Positions 1-8,156 are shown, counted from the first letter of the stretch. The stretch is DNA of 23,769 nt from Burkholderiaceae bacterium (GCA_023253905.1 JALREG010000002.1:1-23769), one strand, 5' to 3'. Numbers and translations: made by a program. Notes: generated from the letters alone by a model not told the origin.

Positions 1-2
1 TG

Positions 3-653
3 ATCGGGCATCCCGGTGTGCTCAACAAGATGGAGGATCTGCGTGGCAAGACCATCCTCATCTCCACCGGCGCTCAGAATTCCTACTGGCCCTGGCTTAA
101 GGCTGCCTACAAGCTGCAGGACTCGCAGGTGCGGCCCTACACGTTCAATGTGCAGCCGTTCATTGCCGACAAAAACGTGGTGCAGCAGGGCTACATGACG
201 AGCGAGCCCTTTGCGATCGAGCAGCAGGCGAAGTTCAAGCCCAATGTGTTCCTGCTTTCAGATCACGGTTGGCCCCCGTACTCCACCACCATCGTTTGCA
301 TGGAGAAAACCGTAAAGCAGCGGCCCAAGGCGGTGGCGGCGTTTGTTCGCGCCACGATGCAGGGCTGGAAGGATTACCTGCAGGGTGATCCGTCGGCCGC
401 GAACGCCGCCATCAAGAAAGACAATCCCAACATGACCGACGACAAACTCGTTAACGGCATCAACCTGCTCAAGTCCTCAGGCATGGTGATGGGCGGTGAC
501 GCGGCCAAGCTCGGCATCGGTGTGATCACCGACGATCGCATGAAAAAGACCTACGAAATGATGGTCGAGATGAAACTCATCGATCCGGCGAAGGTGTCGC
601 TCGCACGTACCTACACCACCGAGTTTGTCCGCGATCTGAAGGTGATGCCCTGA
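3..653 (+). CDS. ABC transporter substrate-binding protein, NitT/TauT (NMT1-like) type, 5' end missing
   Basis: C-terminal about 216 residues of a periplasmic binding protein; the reading frame is open to the left edge, so the true start and signal peptide lie outside the window. The first visible residues around 'LRGKTILIST' match the hinge region where NMT1/ThiY-like and TauA/SsuA-like proteins have 'LKGKxIGV'. The aromatic stretch 'NSYWPWLKA' and the later 'FVRATMQGWKDYLQ' helix are also typical of this family. It would capture a small organic ligand and deliver it to the permease encoded by the third gene. The ligand cannot be deduced: relatives bind taurine, alkanesulfonates, nitrate, pyrimidine precursors or aromatic compounds. 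The stop codon TGA at 651-653 overlaps a possible CTG start of the ATPase gene. Confidence 0.85.
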   Translation: MGHPGVLNKMEDLRGKTILISTGAQNSYWPWLKAAYKLQDSQVRPYTFNVQPFIADKNVVQQGYMTSEPFAIEQQAKFKPNVFLLSDHGWPPYSTTIVCMEKTVKQRPKAVAAFVRATMQGWKDYLQGDPSAANAAIKKDNPNMTDDKLVNGINLLKSSGMVMGGDAAKLGIGVITDDRMKKTYEMMVEMKLIDPAKVSLARTYTTEFVRDLKVMP

Positions 654-691
654 ACGCGGGTCGTGACGCAGCAGCAATCGCGGGCGAGCCA

Positions 692-1477
692 GTGCCCGCG
701 GTTGAAGTGCTCTCAGTTGAAAAAACCTATCCCAACGGCACACAGGCGCTCCTGCCGGTCAACCTCACCGTGCGTGAGGGGGAGTTCATCACCCTGCTGG
801 GTCCGTCCGGGTGCGGCAAGAGTACGTTGCTGAAAATGGTGGCGGGACTGCTCGAACCGTCGGACGGTCGTCTGCTGCTCTGGCGAAAGCCGGTCGATCA
901 GGTGGAAAGCTCAGGGCACCGGTTGAGCTTTGTGTTCCAGGAAGCCACCCTGATGCCCTGGGCGAACGTGCTTACCAACGTGCGGCTGCCCATGGATCTT
1001 GCCAAGGTGCCGAAGGCGCAGTCCGAACCGCGGGTCCGGCAGGCCCTCAAGATGGTGGGGCTCGAGCGATTTGAAGACAATCTGCCGCGCCAACTTTCCG
1101 GCGGTATGCAGATGCGGGTGTCGATTGCGCGCGGCCTGGTGACCGAACCCACGCTTTTACTGATGGACGAACCGTTCGGCGCCCTGGATGAAATCACGCG
1201 TAATCGGTTGGACAGCGATCTGCTCGATCTCTGGCAGGCCAACGGTCTCACAGTGATCTTCGTGACCCACTCCATTACCGAAGCGGTGTATCTGTCGAAT
1301 CGCGTCATCGTGATGGCGGCGCGGCCTGGGCGGATTGTCGAAGAGGTGATCATTGACGAGCCTTATCCGCGTAGTGCCGATTTCCGTGTGTCGCAACGGT
1401 TTGCCACCTACGCCAAGCAGTTGCAGGATTGCCTGCTTCGAGCAAGTGGGGCGCGGGAAGACGAGGCGCTGGCATGA
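692..1477 (+). CDS. ABC transporter ATP-binding protein, NitT/TauT type (TauB/SsuB-like)
   Basis: Cytoplasmic ATPase that powers the importer with the flanking binding protein and permease. Counting from the GTG at 692 (261 aa), the Walker A motif GPSGCGKST is at residues 37-45, followed by the Q-loop ('FVFQEATLMPW'), the ABC signature LSGGM, Walker B 'LLLMDEPFGALDE' and the H-loop 'FVTHS'. Length and motif spacing are normal. The start is uncertain: GTG 692 has only a weak ribosome site. A CTG at 650-652 in the same frame overlaps the previous stop (CTGA), is preceded five bases upstream by AAGGTG, and would add 14 residues. The 3' end overlaps the permease start by four bases (ATGA). Confidence 0.92.
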   Translation: MPAVEVLSVEKTYPNGTQALLPVNLTVREGEFITLLGPSGCGKSTLLKMVAGLLEPSDGRLLLWRKPVDQVESSGHRLSFVFQEATLMPWANVLTNVRLPMDLAKVPKAQSEPRVRQALKMVGLERFEDNLPRQLSGGMQMRVSIARGLVTEPTLLLMDEPFGALDEITRNRLDSDLLDLWQANGLTVIFVTHSITEAVYLSNRVIVMAARPGRIVEEVIIDEPYPRSADFRVSQRFATYAKQLQDCLLRASGAREDEALA

Positions 1478-2256
1478 ATAATTCGGCTGCGCGCGTTGTT
1501 TATCCTCTCATTGTTGCGGTGGTGCTGATCGGTCTCTGGCAGGGGCTGGTGGTGGCGTTCGAGATTCCGGCGTTTCTGGTGCCGTCGCCGGCCCGGGTGG
1601 CGCAAACCCTGGTGGCGGATGCCAATCTGTTGTTTGGAGCGCTCTACAACACGCTTCGTATCACGCTGTTCTCCTTCATCGCAGCGGTGGTGGTGGGGGT
1701 CGTGGTGGCTGCGGCCTTCGTGCAGAGCCGAATGATCGAAACAGCGTTTTTTCCTTATGCAGTGCTGTTGCAGGTCACGCCCATTGTGGCAATCGCTCCG
1801 CTCATCATCATCTGGGTGAAGGATCCGCTTGCGTCGCTCGTGATCTGCGCCACGCTGGTGGCACTCTTTCCCATCATCTCCAACACCACGCTGGGACTGC
1901 GGAGCGTCAATCCTGGGCTGCTGGCCTATTTCCGCATGAACCGTGCAAGCCGCATGCAATTGCTGTTTCGCCTGCGCGTGCCTTCAGCGCTGCCGTATTT
2001 TTTTGGCGGCTTGCGGATCAGCTCGGGGCTGGCCCTGATCGGCGCGGTGGTTGCCGAATTCGTCGCTGGCACCGGCGGTACCGGAACCGGGTTGGCCTAC
2101 CAGATCCTGCAGGCGGGTTACCAGCTGAACATTCCACGTATGTTCGCAGCGCTGGTCCTCATTACCGTAGCGGGGGTGCTGCTCTTTGTCCTGATGTCAG
2201 TGCTGTCGCGCTGGGCGCTGGGCGGGTGGCACGAAAGTGAGACATCTCATGAGTAA
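1474..2256 (+). CDS. ABC transporter permease, NitT/TauT type (TauC/SsuC-like)
   Basis: Integral membrane subunit of the importer, 260 aa, with about six hydrophobic helices beginning near residue 8. A cytoplasmic EAA-like coupling loop lies around residues 150-185 ('RMNRASRMQLLFRLRVPSAL' then 'LPYFFGGLRISSGLALIGAVVAEF'), the contact site for the ATPase and standard for the BPD_transp_1 family. The ATG at 1474 was chosen because it overlaps the ATPase stop as ATGA, the usual coupling arrangement. A frame-compatible start at 1429 would lie deep inside the ATPase gene. The gene runs eight bases into the following amidohydrolase. Substrate is unknown and presumably shared with the catabolic genes downstream. 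Confidence 0.92.
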   Translation: MNNSAARVVYPLIVAVVLIGLWQGLVVAFEIPAFLVPSPARVAQTLVADANLLFGALYNTLRITLFSFIAAVVVGVVVAAAFVQSRMIETAFFPYAVLLQVTPIVAIAPLIIIWVKDPLASLVICATLVALFPIISNTTLGLRSVNPGLLAYFRMNRASRMQLLFRLRVPSALPYFFGGLRISSGLALIGAVVAEFVAGTGGTGTGLAYQILQAGYQLNIPRMFAALVLITVAGVLLFVLMSVLSRWALGGWHESETSHE

Positions 2257-3685
2257 TCTTCTGATCCGCGGTGCGGATGCGCTCTGGACCGGGCTTGCGG
2301 GGGCGGCCATGCGCGCGAGCGCGGGCAACGATGTCCGTGTTCGCAATGGCGTAATCTCCGCAATCGGGTCCCTCCGGCCCGAGCCTGGCGAGCGCGTCAT
2401 CGATGCCTCGGGTTGTGTCGTTTATCCGGGCTGGGTCAACACCCATCACCATCTCTTCCAGAGCCTGTTGAAAGGCATTCCGGCGGGCATCAATCTCGCG
2501 CTCGTACCCTGGCTGGGTGCGGTGCCGGTGCCTTATCGCCGATTTTTCGATGCAGAGGAATCGCTCCGGCTCGCCGCCCGTATCGGTCTGGTGGAGTTGC
2601 TTCTCTCGGGTTGCACCACTATTGCCGACCACCAGTACCACTACTGGCCTGGCATGCCGTTCGATGCTTCACGAGCGGTCTTCGAAGAGGCGGAGAAACT
2701 GGGCGTCCGGATGGTGCTTTGCCGGGGCGGTCAAACCCAGTCGCGCGCCATGACCGATGCCAATGCGCCCCCCCAGGTGAGTCCCGAAACACTGGATGGT
2801 TTTCTCGCCTCGGTTGAACGGGATGTGAACAATTTTCATGACGCCTCGCCCACATCGATGCGACGTGTCGTGAGCGCGATCACCACGCCGTCCTGGAGTT
2901 GCTCGCCTGACCAGTTGCGCGAGATGGCGCGGGCCGCCCGCGCGCTTGGCATCCGGTTGCACAGTCATTTGTCGGAGAGCTTTGACTACGTGCGCTGGGC
3001 TCGAGACGTGCACGGTTGCACACCCATGCAGTTTGTCGCCGAGCATGAGTGGGTGGGCAACGACGTGTGGTTCGCTCATATGGTGCATCTGTCTGATGAC
3101 GAGATTGCGATGTGCGCCAGCACTGGCACCGGAATTGCGCATTGCCCGCAGAGCAACGCGCGGCTGGGTTCAGGCATTGCACGCATCCCGGAGGCCATGG
3201 CGGCGGGTGTGCCCATTGGTCTGGCAGTCGATGGCGCCGCCTCCAATGAGGCCGCCGACATGACCAACGAGGCCCATGCCTGCTGGTTGCTCCACCGCGC
3301 TGATCCTCGCAGCGGAGAACGGCCCGATGCGCGCGCACACAGCTCCCGGGTGATGCAACCTGGCGGCCATGCGGGGGCGATGACCGCAGAGGATGTGGTG
3401 CATCTCGGCACCGTGGGCGGCGCTCGGGTGCTGGGCCTGGATGGCGTTGGCTCAATCGCAGTGGGCATGGCGGCGGATCTGGTTCTTTATGACCTCGACC
3501 ACCCCCGCTATTTCGGTATGCACGATCCGGCCTCGGGGCCGGTGGTGTGCGGCGGGCAGCCGTCGCTCAAGGCTGTGCTGGTGCAGGGCCGGGTGGTGGT
3601 GGAAAACGGCACCATTCCAGGCCTTGATCTTTCTCGTCTGCGCCGTGAGGCGCAGGCATTTGTCGACAGGACCTGTTCCGCATGA
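2249..3685 (+). CDS. TRZ/ATZ-family amidohydrolase, 8-oxoguanine deaminase-like
   Basis: Metal-dependent hydrolase of 478 aa, predicted cytoplasmic. Family members remove amino, chloro or alkylamino groups from purines, triazines and related rings. Ligands appear in the expected order: the HxH pair at H66/H68 within 'NTHHHLFQSL', 'LHSHLSE' at about residues 237-243 (metal His and catalytic Glu), H277 in 'WFAHMVHL', and the metal Asp D328 in 'AVDGAASNE'. The phrases 'TGTGIAHCPQSNARLGSGIA' and 'LLSGCTT' closely resemble 8-oxoguanine deaminase and hydroxyatrazine hydrolase (AtzB) relatives, so deamination of a nitrogenous ring is the best guess but not proven. ATG 2249 was preferred over GTG 2237 because it starts where family members do and overlaps the permease end. 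The 3' end overlaps the next gene by ATGA. Confidence 0.82.
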   Translation: MSNLLIRGADALWTGLAGAAMRASAGNDVRVRNGVISAIGSLRPEPGERVIDASGCVVYPGWVNTHHHLFQSLLKGIPAGINLALVPWLGAVPVPYRRFFDAEESLRLAARIGLVELLLSGCTTIADHQYHYWPGMPFDASRAVFEEAEKLGVRMVLCRGGQTQSRAMTDANAPPQVSPETLDGFLASVERDVNNFHDASPTSMRRVVSAITTPSWSCSPDQLREMARAARALGIRLHSHLSESFDYVRWARDVHGCTPMQFVAEHEWVGNDVWFAHMVHLSDDEIAMCASTGTGIAHCPQSNARLGSGIARIPEAMAAGVPIGLAVDGAASNEAADMTNEAHACWLLHRADPRSGERPDARAHSSRVMQPGGHAGAMTAEDVVHLGTVGGARVLGLDGVGSIAVGMAADLVLYDLDHPRYFGMHDPASGPVVCGGQPSLKAVLVQGRVVVENGTIPGLDLSRLRREAQAFVDRTCSA

Positions 3686-5136
3686 GTGCAAGTTTCGATG
3701 TTTCGCGCGTCCAGGCGCATACCGCCGAGATGGCTTCGCAGCTGAGCGCGATCGAGTGGATCACCGATTCGCGGGTGGAGCGCCTGAGCCAGGACTTTTA
3801 CTGGTTCAGCCCGGTGCTCAAGCGCCAGCTTGACCATCTGCGTGCCGATGCTGTCGCGCGCCCCCGCACCGAGGATGAAATCCGTGCGGTGGTGGGTGCG
3901 TGTGCCCGGTCTGGCGTGCCGATCACGGTACGCGGCAGTGGCACCGGTAACTACGGGCAGTGCATGCCACTCCATGGCGGCGTCATTCTTGATCTGTCGG
4001 CCTACAACAAGCTGCTCTGGCACAAGCCCGGTGTGGCGCGTGCCCAAGCCGGCATCCGCATGATGGAGCTTGACCGGCAGACGCAGACTGCGGAAGGCGG
4101 CGGAATGGGCTGGGAGCTCCGCTGCGTGCCCAGCACCTTTCGCAGTGCCACGCTGGGCGGCCTCTACGGTGGCGGCTTTGGTGGCGTGGGCTCGGTCAAT
4201 TACGGGCCGCTGGCCTCCACCGGCAATGTCTTTGGCGTGCGTGCCATGACCATCGAGCCCGAGCCGCGCGCCGTGGAAGTTCGTGCGCCCGAGGCCCTGC
4301 TGCTGCACCATGTCTATGGCACCAACGGTCTGGTGCTCGAACTTGAAGTGGGGTTGGCGCCTGCCCACCCCTGGCTCGAGGCGATCGCATGCTTTGACAG
4401 CTTTGATGCTGCGATTGAGTTTGGTCAGGCGCTTGCGGTATCGCCAGGGATCGTCAAAAAAAGCGTCACGCTGCTGGCCGATCCCATTCCCGAGATTCTG
4501 ATGCGCGCCGTGCCCCAGCTTGCCGGTCAGATGAAGCCCGGCTCGCACGCCATCCTGATGCTGGTGGCCGAGTTTTCCGAGCCGGGCATGCTGCAGGTGC
4601 TGGGGCAGTTTGGCGGGTCGATCACCTATCGCAAAACCGCTCAAGAGGTTAAAAAGAGTAATCGCACCATTGTCGAATACACCTGGAATCACACCACGCT
4701 GCATGCGCTCAAGGTGGATAAGGGGCTGACTTATATTCAGAGCGGATTCGATCCTTCGCGTCATGTGCAGCAGGCCAAAGCCTTGCGCCAGAAGCTGGGT
4801 GACGAGGTGCTGGTGCATCTGGAATTCATCCGCACCAAAGAGGGCGCGATGAACTGCTCGGGGCTGCAGCTGGTTCGCTTCACCACCGAAGAGCGGCTCA
4901 ATGAAATCATGCAGATTCACCGCGATCACGGCGTCTATATCGCGAACCCCCATGTGTACATTGTTGAGGACGGAAAACAGGGGCAGGTGAACCCCGACAT
5001 CGTGGCCACCAAGATGAAGTTCGATCCCTCCGGGCTCCTCAATCCCGGCAAGCTCCGGGGCTGGGAACAGCGTGAGTCGATCATGGCCGATGCCGCGAGC
5101 GGGCGCATCTCGCTGTCCACCTTGCCGTCGTTCTAG
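3682..5136 (+). CDS. FAD-binding oxidoreductase, VAO/PCMH type (FAD_binding_4)
   Basis: Flavoenzyme of 484 aa. The FAD domain covers roughly residues 50-230, with the pyrophosphate-binding segment 'VRGSGTGNYGQ' near residues 82-92 and 'STFRSATLGGLYGGGFGGVGS' further on. The C-terminal 'FDPSGLLNPGKL' near residues 448-459 is the standard end motif of the vanillyl-alcohol oxidase/GlcD superfamily. The loop carries no histidine at the place where many relatives attach FAD covalently, so FAD is probably non-covalent. The substrate is unknown; relatives oxidise hydroxy acids, alcohols or amines. The start overlaps the amidohydrolase stop (ATGA at 3682-3685), indicating translational coupling. The next gene, a Rieske oxygenase, begins 22 bases after the stop. 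Confidence 0.85.
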   Translation: MSASFDVSRVQAHTAEMASQLSAIEWITDSRVERLSQDFYWFSPVLKRQLDHLRADAVARPRTEDEIRAVVGACARSGVPITVRGSGTGNYGQCMPLHGGVILDLSAYNKLLWHKPGVARAQAGIRMMELDRQTQTAEGGGMGWELRCVPSTFRSATLGGLYGGGFGGVGSVNYGPLASTGNVFGVRAMTIEPEPRAVEVRAPEALLLHHVYGTNGLVLELEVGLAPAHPWLEAIACFDSFDAAIEFGQALAVSPGIVKKSVTLLADPIPEILMRAVPQLAGQMKPGSHAILMLVAEFSEPGMLQVLGQFGGSITYRKTAQEVKKSNRTIVEYTWNHTTLHALKVDKGLTYIQSGFDPSRHVQQAKALRQKLGDEVLVHLEFIRTKEGAMNCSGLQLVRFTTEERLNEIMQIHRDHGVYIANPHVYIVEDGKQGQVNPDIVATKMKFDPSGLLNPGKLRGWEQRESIMADAASGRISLSTLPSF

Positions 5137-5158
5137 GCGCCGTCTTCGGGAACGGCTC

Positions 5159-6187
5159 ATGCTCACCTCGCAGCAGCGCGTCTTCAGAAAGTTCTGGCAT
5201 GCGGTGGTGCCCATCAACACGCTGCGCGAGCAGCAGCCCGTTCCGTTCACGCTGTTGGGCGAACCGATCGTGCTGTTCCTCGATGCAGCGGGGCAGCCGG
5301 CCGCGCTCAGAGATCGCTGTTGCCACCGCACCGCGCGGCTCTCGAAAGGGCGCTGCGACGGTGGCGTTCTCGAGTGCGGCTACCACGGCTGGCGCTATGA
5401 CCGTTCGGGCAAAGTGATTCGTATTCCGCAATACGACTCCTCGCGCGCCATTCCACCCGACTACTGCACACCGGCGTATCGCTGTGTGGAGCGCTACGGT
5501 TATGCCTGGGTCGCACTGGAGGAGCCGATCGCGCCCATTCCCGAGGTTCCCGAATTCGGCGCGCTTGGCTGGCGCACCATCTTTCAGTTCTATGAAACCT
5601 GGGCAACCAGCCCGCTACGCGCGCTCGAAAACAGTTTCGACAACTCCCATTTCAGTTTCGTGCATCGCGCCACCTTTGGCGTGGCGGCTCAGCCGCGCCC
5701 CAGCCGTTATGAGCTGGTGGAGCGCGAGGGTGGCTTTTACGCTGAAACGCTGATTGATGCGGTCAACCCGCCCGCGTTTCACAAGGTGAGCGGCACCACC
5801 GAGCCCATCACCACGCGCCTGATGCGCAATGCTTATTTCCTGCCTTTTTCGCGTCGGCTTGATATCGAATATCCAAGTGGCGTGCGGCATGTGATCATCA
5901 ACTGCTTCACGCCGATCGATGACCGCCGTATGCAGCTCGTCCAGTGGCTGTTTCGGAATGACACCGAGGCCGACTGTCCCGAAGCGATGCTTGTTGAGTT
6001 TGACCGGCAGATCACGGCCGAAGACCGCGAAATGCTGGAGGCCACTGACCCGGACGCACTGGTCGATACGCGGCGTCGCGGCGTTGAGTTTTCTATGGAC
6101 AGTGACCGCCCGGGCATGCTGATCCGCAAACAGTTGATGGAACTCCTCGCTCGCCACGGCGAGCAGGAAATCCACGCTGGCGCCTGA
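5159..6187 (+). CDS. Rieske non-heme iron oxygenase, alpha subunit (VanA-like size)
   Basis: Oxygenase of 342 aa that would insert oxygen into, or demethylate, an aromatic or cyclic substrate. The Rieske [2Fe-2S] site is complete: C54, H56, C73 and H76 ('RCCHRTARL' and 'LECGYHGWRYD'). The mononuclear iron ligands follow the D-x2-H-x4-H pattern at D161, H164 and H169 in 'ENSFDNSHFSFVH', and N158 precedes them as usual. Length and architecture fit single-component-type oxygenases such as vanillate O-demethylase rather than the larger dihydroxylating dioxygenases, and there is no beta subunit. ATG 5159 begins just before the conserved 'FRKFWHAVV'; an earlier ATG at 5072 would overlap the previous gene. 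No ferredoxin or VanB-type reductase is in the window. Confidence 0.92.
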   Translation: MLTSQQRVFRKFWHAVVPINTLREQQPVPFTLLGEPIVLFLDAAGQPAALRDRCCHRTARLSKGRCDGGVLECGYHGWRYDRSGKVIRIPQYDSSRAIPPDYCTPAYRCVERYGYAWVALEEPIAPIPEVPEFGALGWRTIFQFYETWATSPLRALENSFDNSHFSFVHRATFGVAAQPRPSRYELVEREGGFYAETLIDAVNPPAFHKVSGTTEPITTRLMRNAYFLPFSRRLDIEYPSGVRHVIINCFTPIDDRRMQLVQWLFRNDTEADCPEAMLVEFDRQITAEDREMLEATDPDALVDTRRRGVEFSMDSDRPGMLIRKQLMELLARHGEQEIHAGA

Positions 6188-6200
6188 GAAAGATACGGTC

Positions 6201-6785
6201 ATGCGGGTGATGGTTCTTTTCTGTCATCCGGTGGAAACCAGTTTTCATGCCTCGCTGCATTCGGACGTGGTGGCAACGCTCCGCGCTGCCGGGCATGAGG
6301 TGGATGACTGCGATCTCTACGCTGAAGGCTTCAATCCGGTGATGTCCCGCGAGGAGCGGCTGGGCTATCACGAGGAGCCTTCCAATATCGAGCCGGTCCG
6401 TGGCTATGTTGAGCGATTGCGTCGCGCCGAGGCCCTGGTGCTGTGTTTTCCGGTGTGGACGTTCGGGCCCCCCGCCATGCTGAAGGGCTTCTTCGACAGG
6501 GTGCTCATGCCAGGTGTGGCCTTTGACATCAGCGATCCGGCCAATGTACGTCCGGCGCTCACCAACATTCGTCGCATCGCAGGCATCACCACCTACGGTC
6601 GTCCGCGCTGGATGGCGATCTACATGGGCGATCCCCCGAGACGCATCATCACGCGTTACCTGCCGAGGCTCACCGGACCAGGCGTACGCACCGAATATCA
6701 CGCGCACTACCATATGAATGTGGCGACCGAGCAGTCGCTCGCGGCGTTCAGGGCCAGGGTGGTGGAGGCGATGAGGCGGTTCTGA
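6201..6785 (+). CDS. NAD(P)H oxidoreductase, flavodoxin-2 fold (NQO/KefF-like)
   Basis: Soluble flavoprotein of 194 aa in the NAD(P)H:quinone oxidoreductase group. The N-terminal strand-loop 'MRVMVLFCHPVETSFHASLH' is the phosphate-binding segment for FMN/FAD, and 'LCFPVWTFGPPAMLKGFFDRVLMPG' is the isoalloxazine-contacting signature of Flavodoxin_2. It starts 13 bases after the Rieske oxygenase stop, so it is probably the last gene of that operon. It might supply electrons or reduce a quinone/semiquinone product of the pathway. That it directly reduces the oxygenase is inference only, because Rieske enzymes normally use an iron-sulfur reductase. The gene is convergent with the next one, whose stop lies only six bases away. 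Confidence 0.85.
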   Translation: MRVMVLFCHPVETSFHASLHSDVVATLRAAGHEVDDCDLYAEGFNPVMSREERLGYHEEPSNIEPVRGYVERLRRAEALVLCFPVWTFGPPAMLKGFFDRVLMPGVAFDISDPANVRPALTNIRRIAGITTYGRPRWMAIYMGDPPRRIITRYLPRLTGPGVRTEYHAHYHMNVATEQSLAAFRARVVEAMRRF

Positions 6786-6791
6786 AGGGGG

Positions 6792-7595
6792 TCAACCTCG
6801 GAGCATCGTCGCGCAGCCAATCAGCGCCGGAAACGTAGCGAGCCAGGCCCAGAAGAACCGGTTCAGCCCGAAGAACCACCACACCAGAAAGTGGAAGACC
6901 GCGCCAATCGAGCACCAGAGTGTGGTGATGCGGGGATCGATCATGGCAAGCGGAAAGGCGGCCTCCCAGACAATGAAAGCCCAGGAGCAGGCGATGGCCA
7001 CCGGCCGGCGTCGCAGCACGCTGTGAGCAGCCAGGGGCCCATAAATGCCGCCATCAAGTAGCGTCGGGAGCGCGCGGCCATCACGCCAGCCCACGTAGCG
7101 CAGCTTCACCGTGCCAGAGAGGAAGTACGAGCTGAGCGCCTGAATGCTGATGACCCACAACCCCGCCTGCCAGGCGAGTGATGCACCGACCCAGGGTTTG
7201 GCAACGGTACCCACCGCAATGCCCATGAGCACGACCAGCGTCATGAAGTCGGAGCCGCCGTTGAAGGCACCGCGAAAGCGGATCGAAATCAAGACCTGGC
7301 TGGCAAGCAGGAAGAGGGCTGTGGGGATGGTCGGTCCCCACACCGGGAGGCTGGCCGCCGCGAGCGCGTGAAGCATCAGATGCGTGCGATGGCCCGCTGG
7401 CCGATAGAGCCAGTCGAACACCATCCGAACCGTGCGCGAGCTGCCCGCCAGGTCATCGCGCTGAATCGACCAGGGCCAGGGCGCAAGCAACGGCCCACCC
7501 GCCTGCAGGCGAAGCGCCTCGGCGCATTGGATGAGAACGCTGATTGCAGTCAGCCACAAGAGCGCATTGAGCGCCGCCTCGAGTGTGAGCATCAT
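6792..7595 (-). CDS. HTTM-like multi-pass membrane protein
   Basis: Integral membrane protein of 267 aa, rich in Trp, Leu and Ala, with six or more hydrophobic segments. The centre contains 'ISIQALSSYFLSGTVKLRYVGWRDG', resembling the HTTM (horizontally transferred transmembrane, vitamin K carboxylase-like) family, where a 'YF.SG..KL' segment is followed by W and G residues. I saw no catalytic motif that defines an activity, so the function is unknown. The start at 7595 overlaps the upstream gene's stop by four bases (ATGA on the minus strand). The two proteins are therefore very probably made together and may form a complex. It is the last gene of the minus-strand cluster. Assignment to HTTM rests on hydropathy and the short central motif only. 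Confidence 0.6.
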   Translation of the reverse strand: MMLTLEAALNALLWLTAISVLIQCAEALRLQAGGPLLAPWPWSIQRDDLAGSSRTVRMVFDWLYRPAGHRTHLMLHALAAASLPVWGPTIPTALFLLASQVLISIRFRGAFNGGSDFMTLVVLMGIAVGTVAKPWVGASLAWQAGLWVISIQALSSYFLSGTVKLRYVGWRDGRALPTLLDGGIYGPLAAHSVLRRRPVAIACSWAFIVWEAAFPLAMIDPRITTLWCSIGAVFHFLVWWFFGLNRFFWAWLATFPALIGCATMLRG

Positions 7596-8119
7596 GGACC
7601 CGGGGTCTCCCGCGCCGCGGTGGCAAGGACGGGCGACGTCAGGACTGCGGTGTCGGCGCTCGCCGCACCGTAGGGTGGAATCAGGCGGATTTCAAATTGC
7701 AAATGGGTGGCCGAGGGGGCGTCGGACAAGGCGCGTGCGCGCGCGAGTTCACAGGTCAGCCGGTAGCTCACCAGCCGCGTCAGCGCGTCGGGATCGGACA
7801 GGTCTCGCAGGTCGGCGTACAGGTGCTCGATCAGACTCTGATCGAGCAGCAACCGATTGTTGGACGGGTTGTGAAAAAGCTGATCGAGCGAGCGTTGAGC
7901 CCGCGGCACGCTACCGTGCCAGTCGGTCCAGCGACCGTCCGGGTAACCGGCGCGGACCACCATCACCGGTGCGGCACCCACCCGGTGATAAAAACGCCAG
8001 TTGGGCAAAAAACTCCTGAGCAGGAACCACCAGCGGCCCTGAAGCACCCGCCCTCTGAAGAAGAGCGTCAGCGCGAGGAAACCCGCATAGACCAGGATCA
8101 GGAGCAGAGGATCGGTCAT
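7592..8119 (-). CDS. Hypothetical membrane-anchored protein coupled to an HTTM-like gene
   Basis: Protein of 175 aa that I do not recognise. Residues about 4-22 ('PLLLILVYAGFLALTLFF') form one hydrophobic anchor, followed by a basic stretch ('RGRVLQGRWWFLLRSFLPNWRFYHRVG'), so the remainder is probably cytoplasmic. The middle is soluble, with 'PVMVVRAGYPDGRWTDW' and an Arg/Asp-rich helical segment near residues 95-145, and the end is Ala/Thr-rich. It lacks the DxxCxxC motif of the DCC proteins that often accompany HTTM genes. Its stop overlaps the HTTM-like start by four bases, and its own start lies 37 bases after the stop of the upstream Bug gene. Confidence 0.65.
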   Translation of the reverse strand: MTDPLLLILVYAGFLALTLFFRGRVLQGRWWFLLRSFLPNWRFYHRVGAAPVMVVRAGYPDGRWTDWHGSVPRAQRSLDQLFHNPSNNRLLLDQSLIEHLYADLRDLSDPDALTRLVSYRLTCELARARALSDAPSATHLQFEIRLIPPYGAASADTAVLTSPVLATAARETPGP

Positions 8120-8156
8120 CGGTCTGCTGCCTGCGAGCGGTCCCCGCCGTGTACGC

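Noticed and set aside
1408..1959. 183-aa His/Arg-rich minus-strand frame inside the permease
   Set aside because: Composition is typical of the reverse complement of membrane-protein codons, and there is no ribosome site or motif.
3508..5331. 607-aa open frame on the minus strand opposite the amidohydrolase, FAD oxidoreductase and Rieske genes
   Set aside because: It is antisense to well-supported genes, has low-complexity His/Arg/Gly-rich composition and no motif. Long antisense frames are expected in GC-rich coding sequence.
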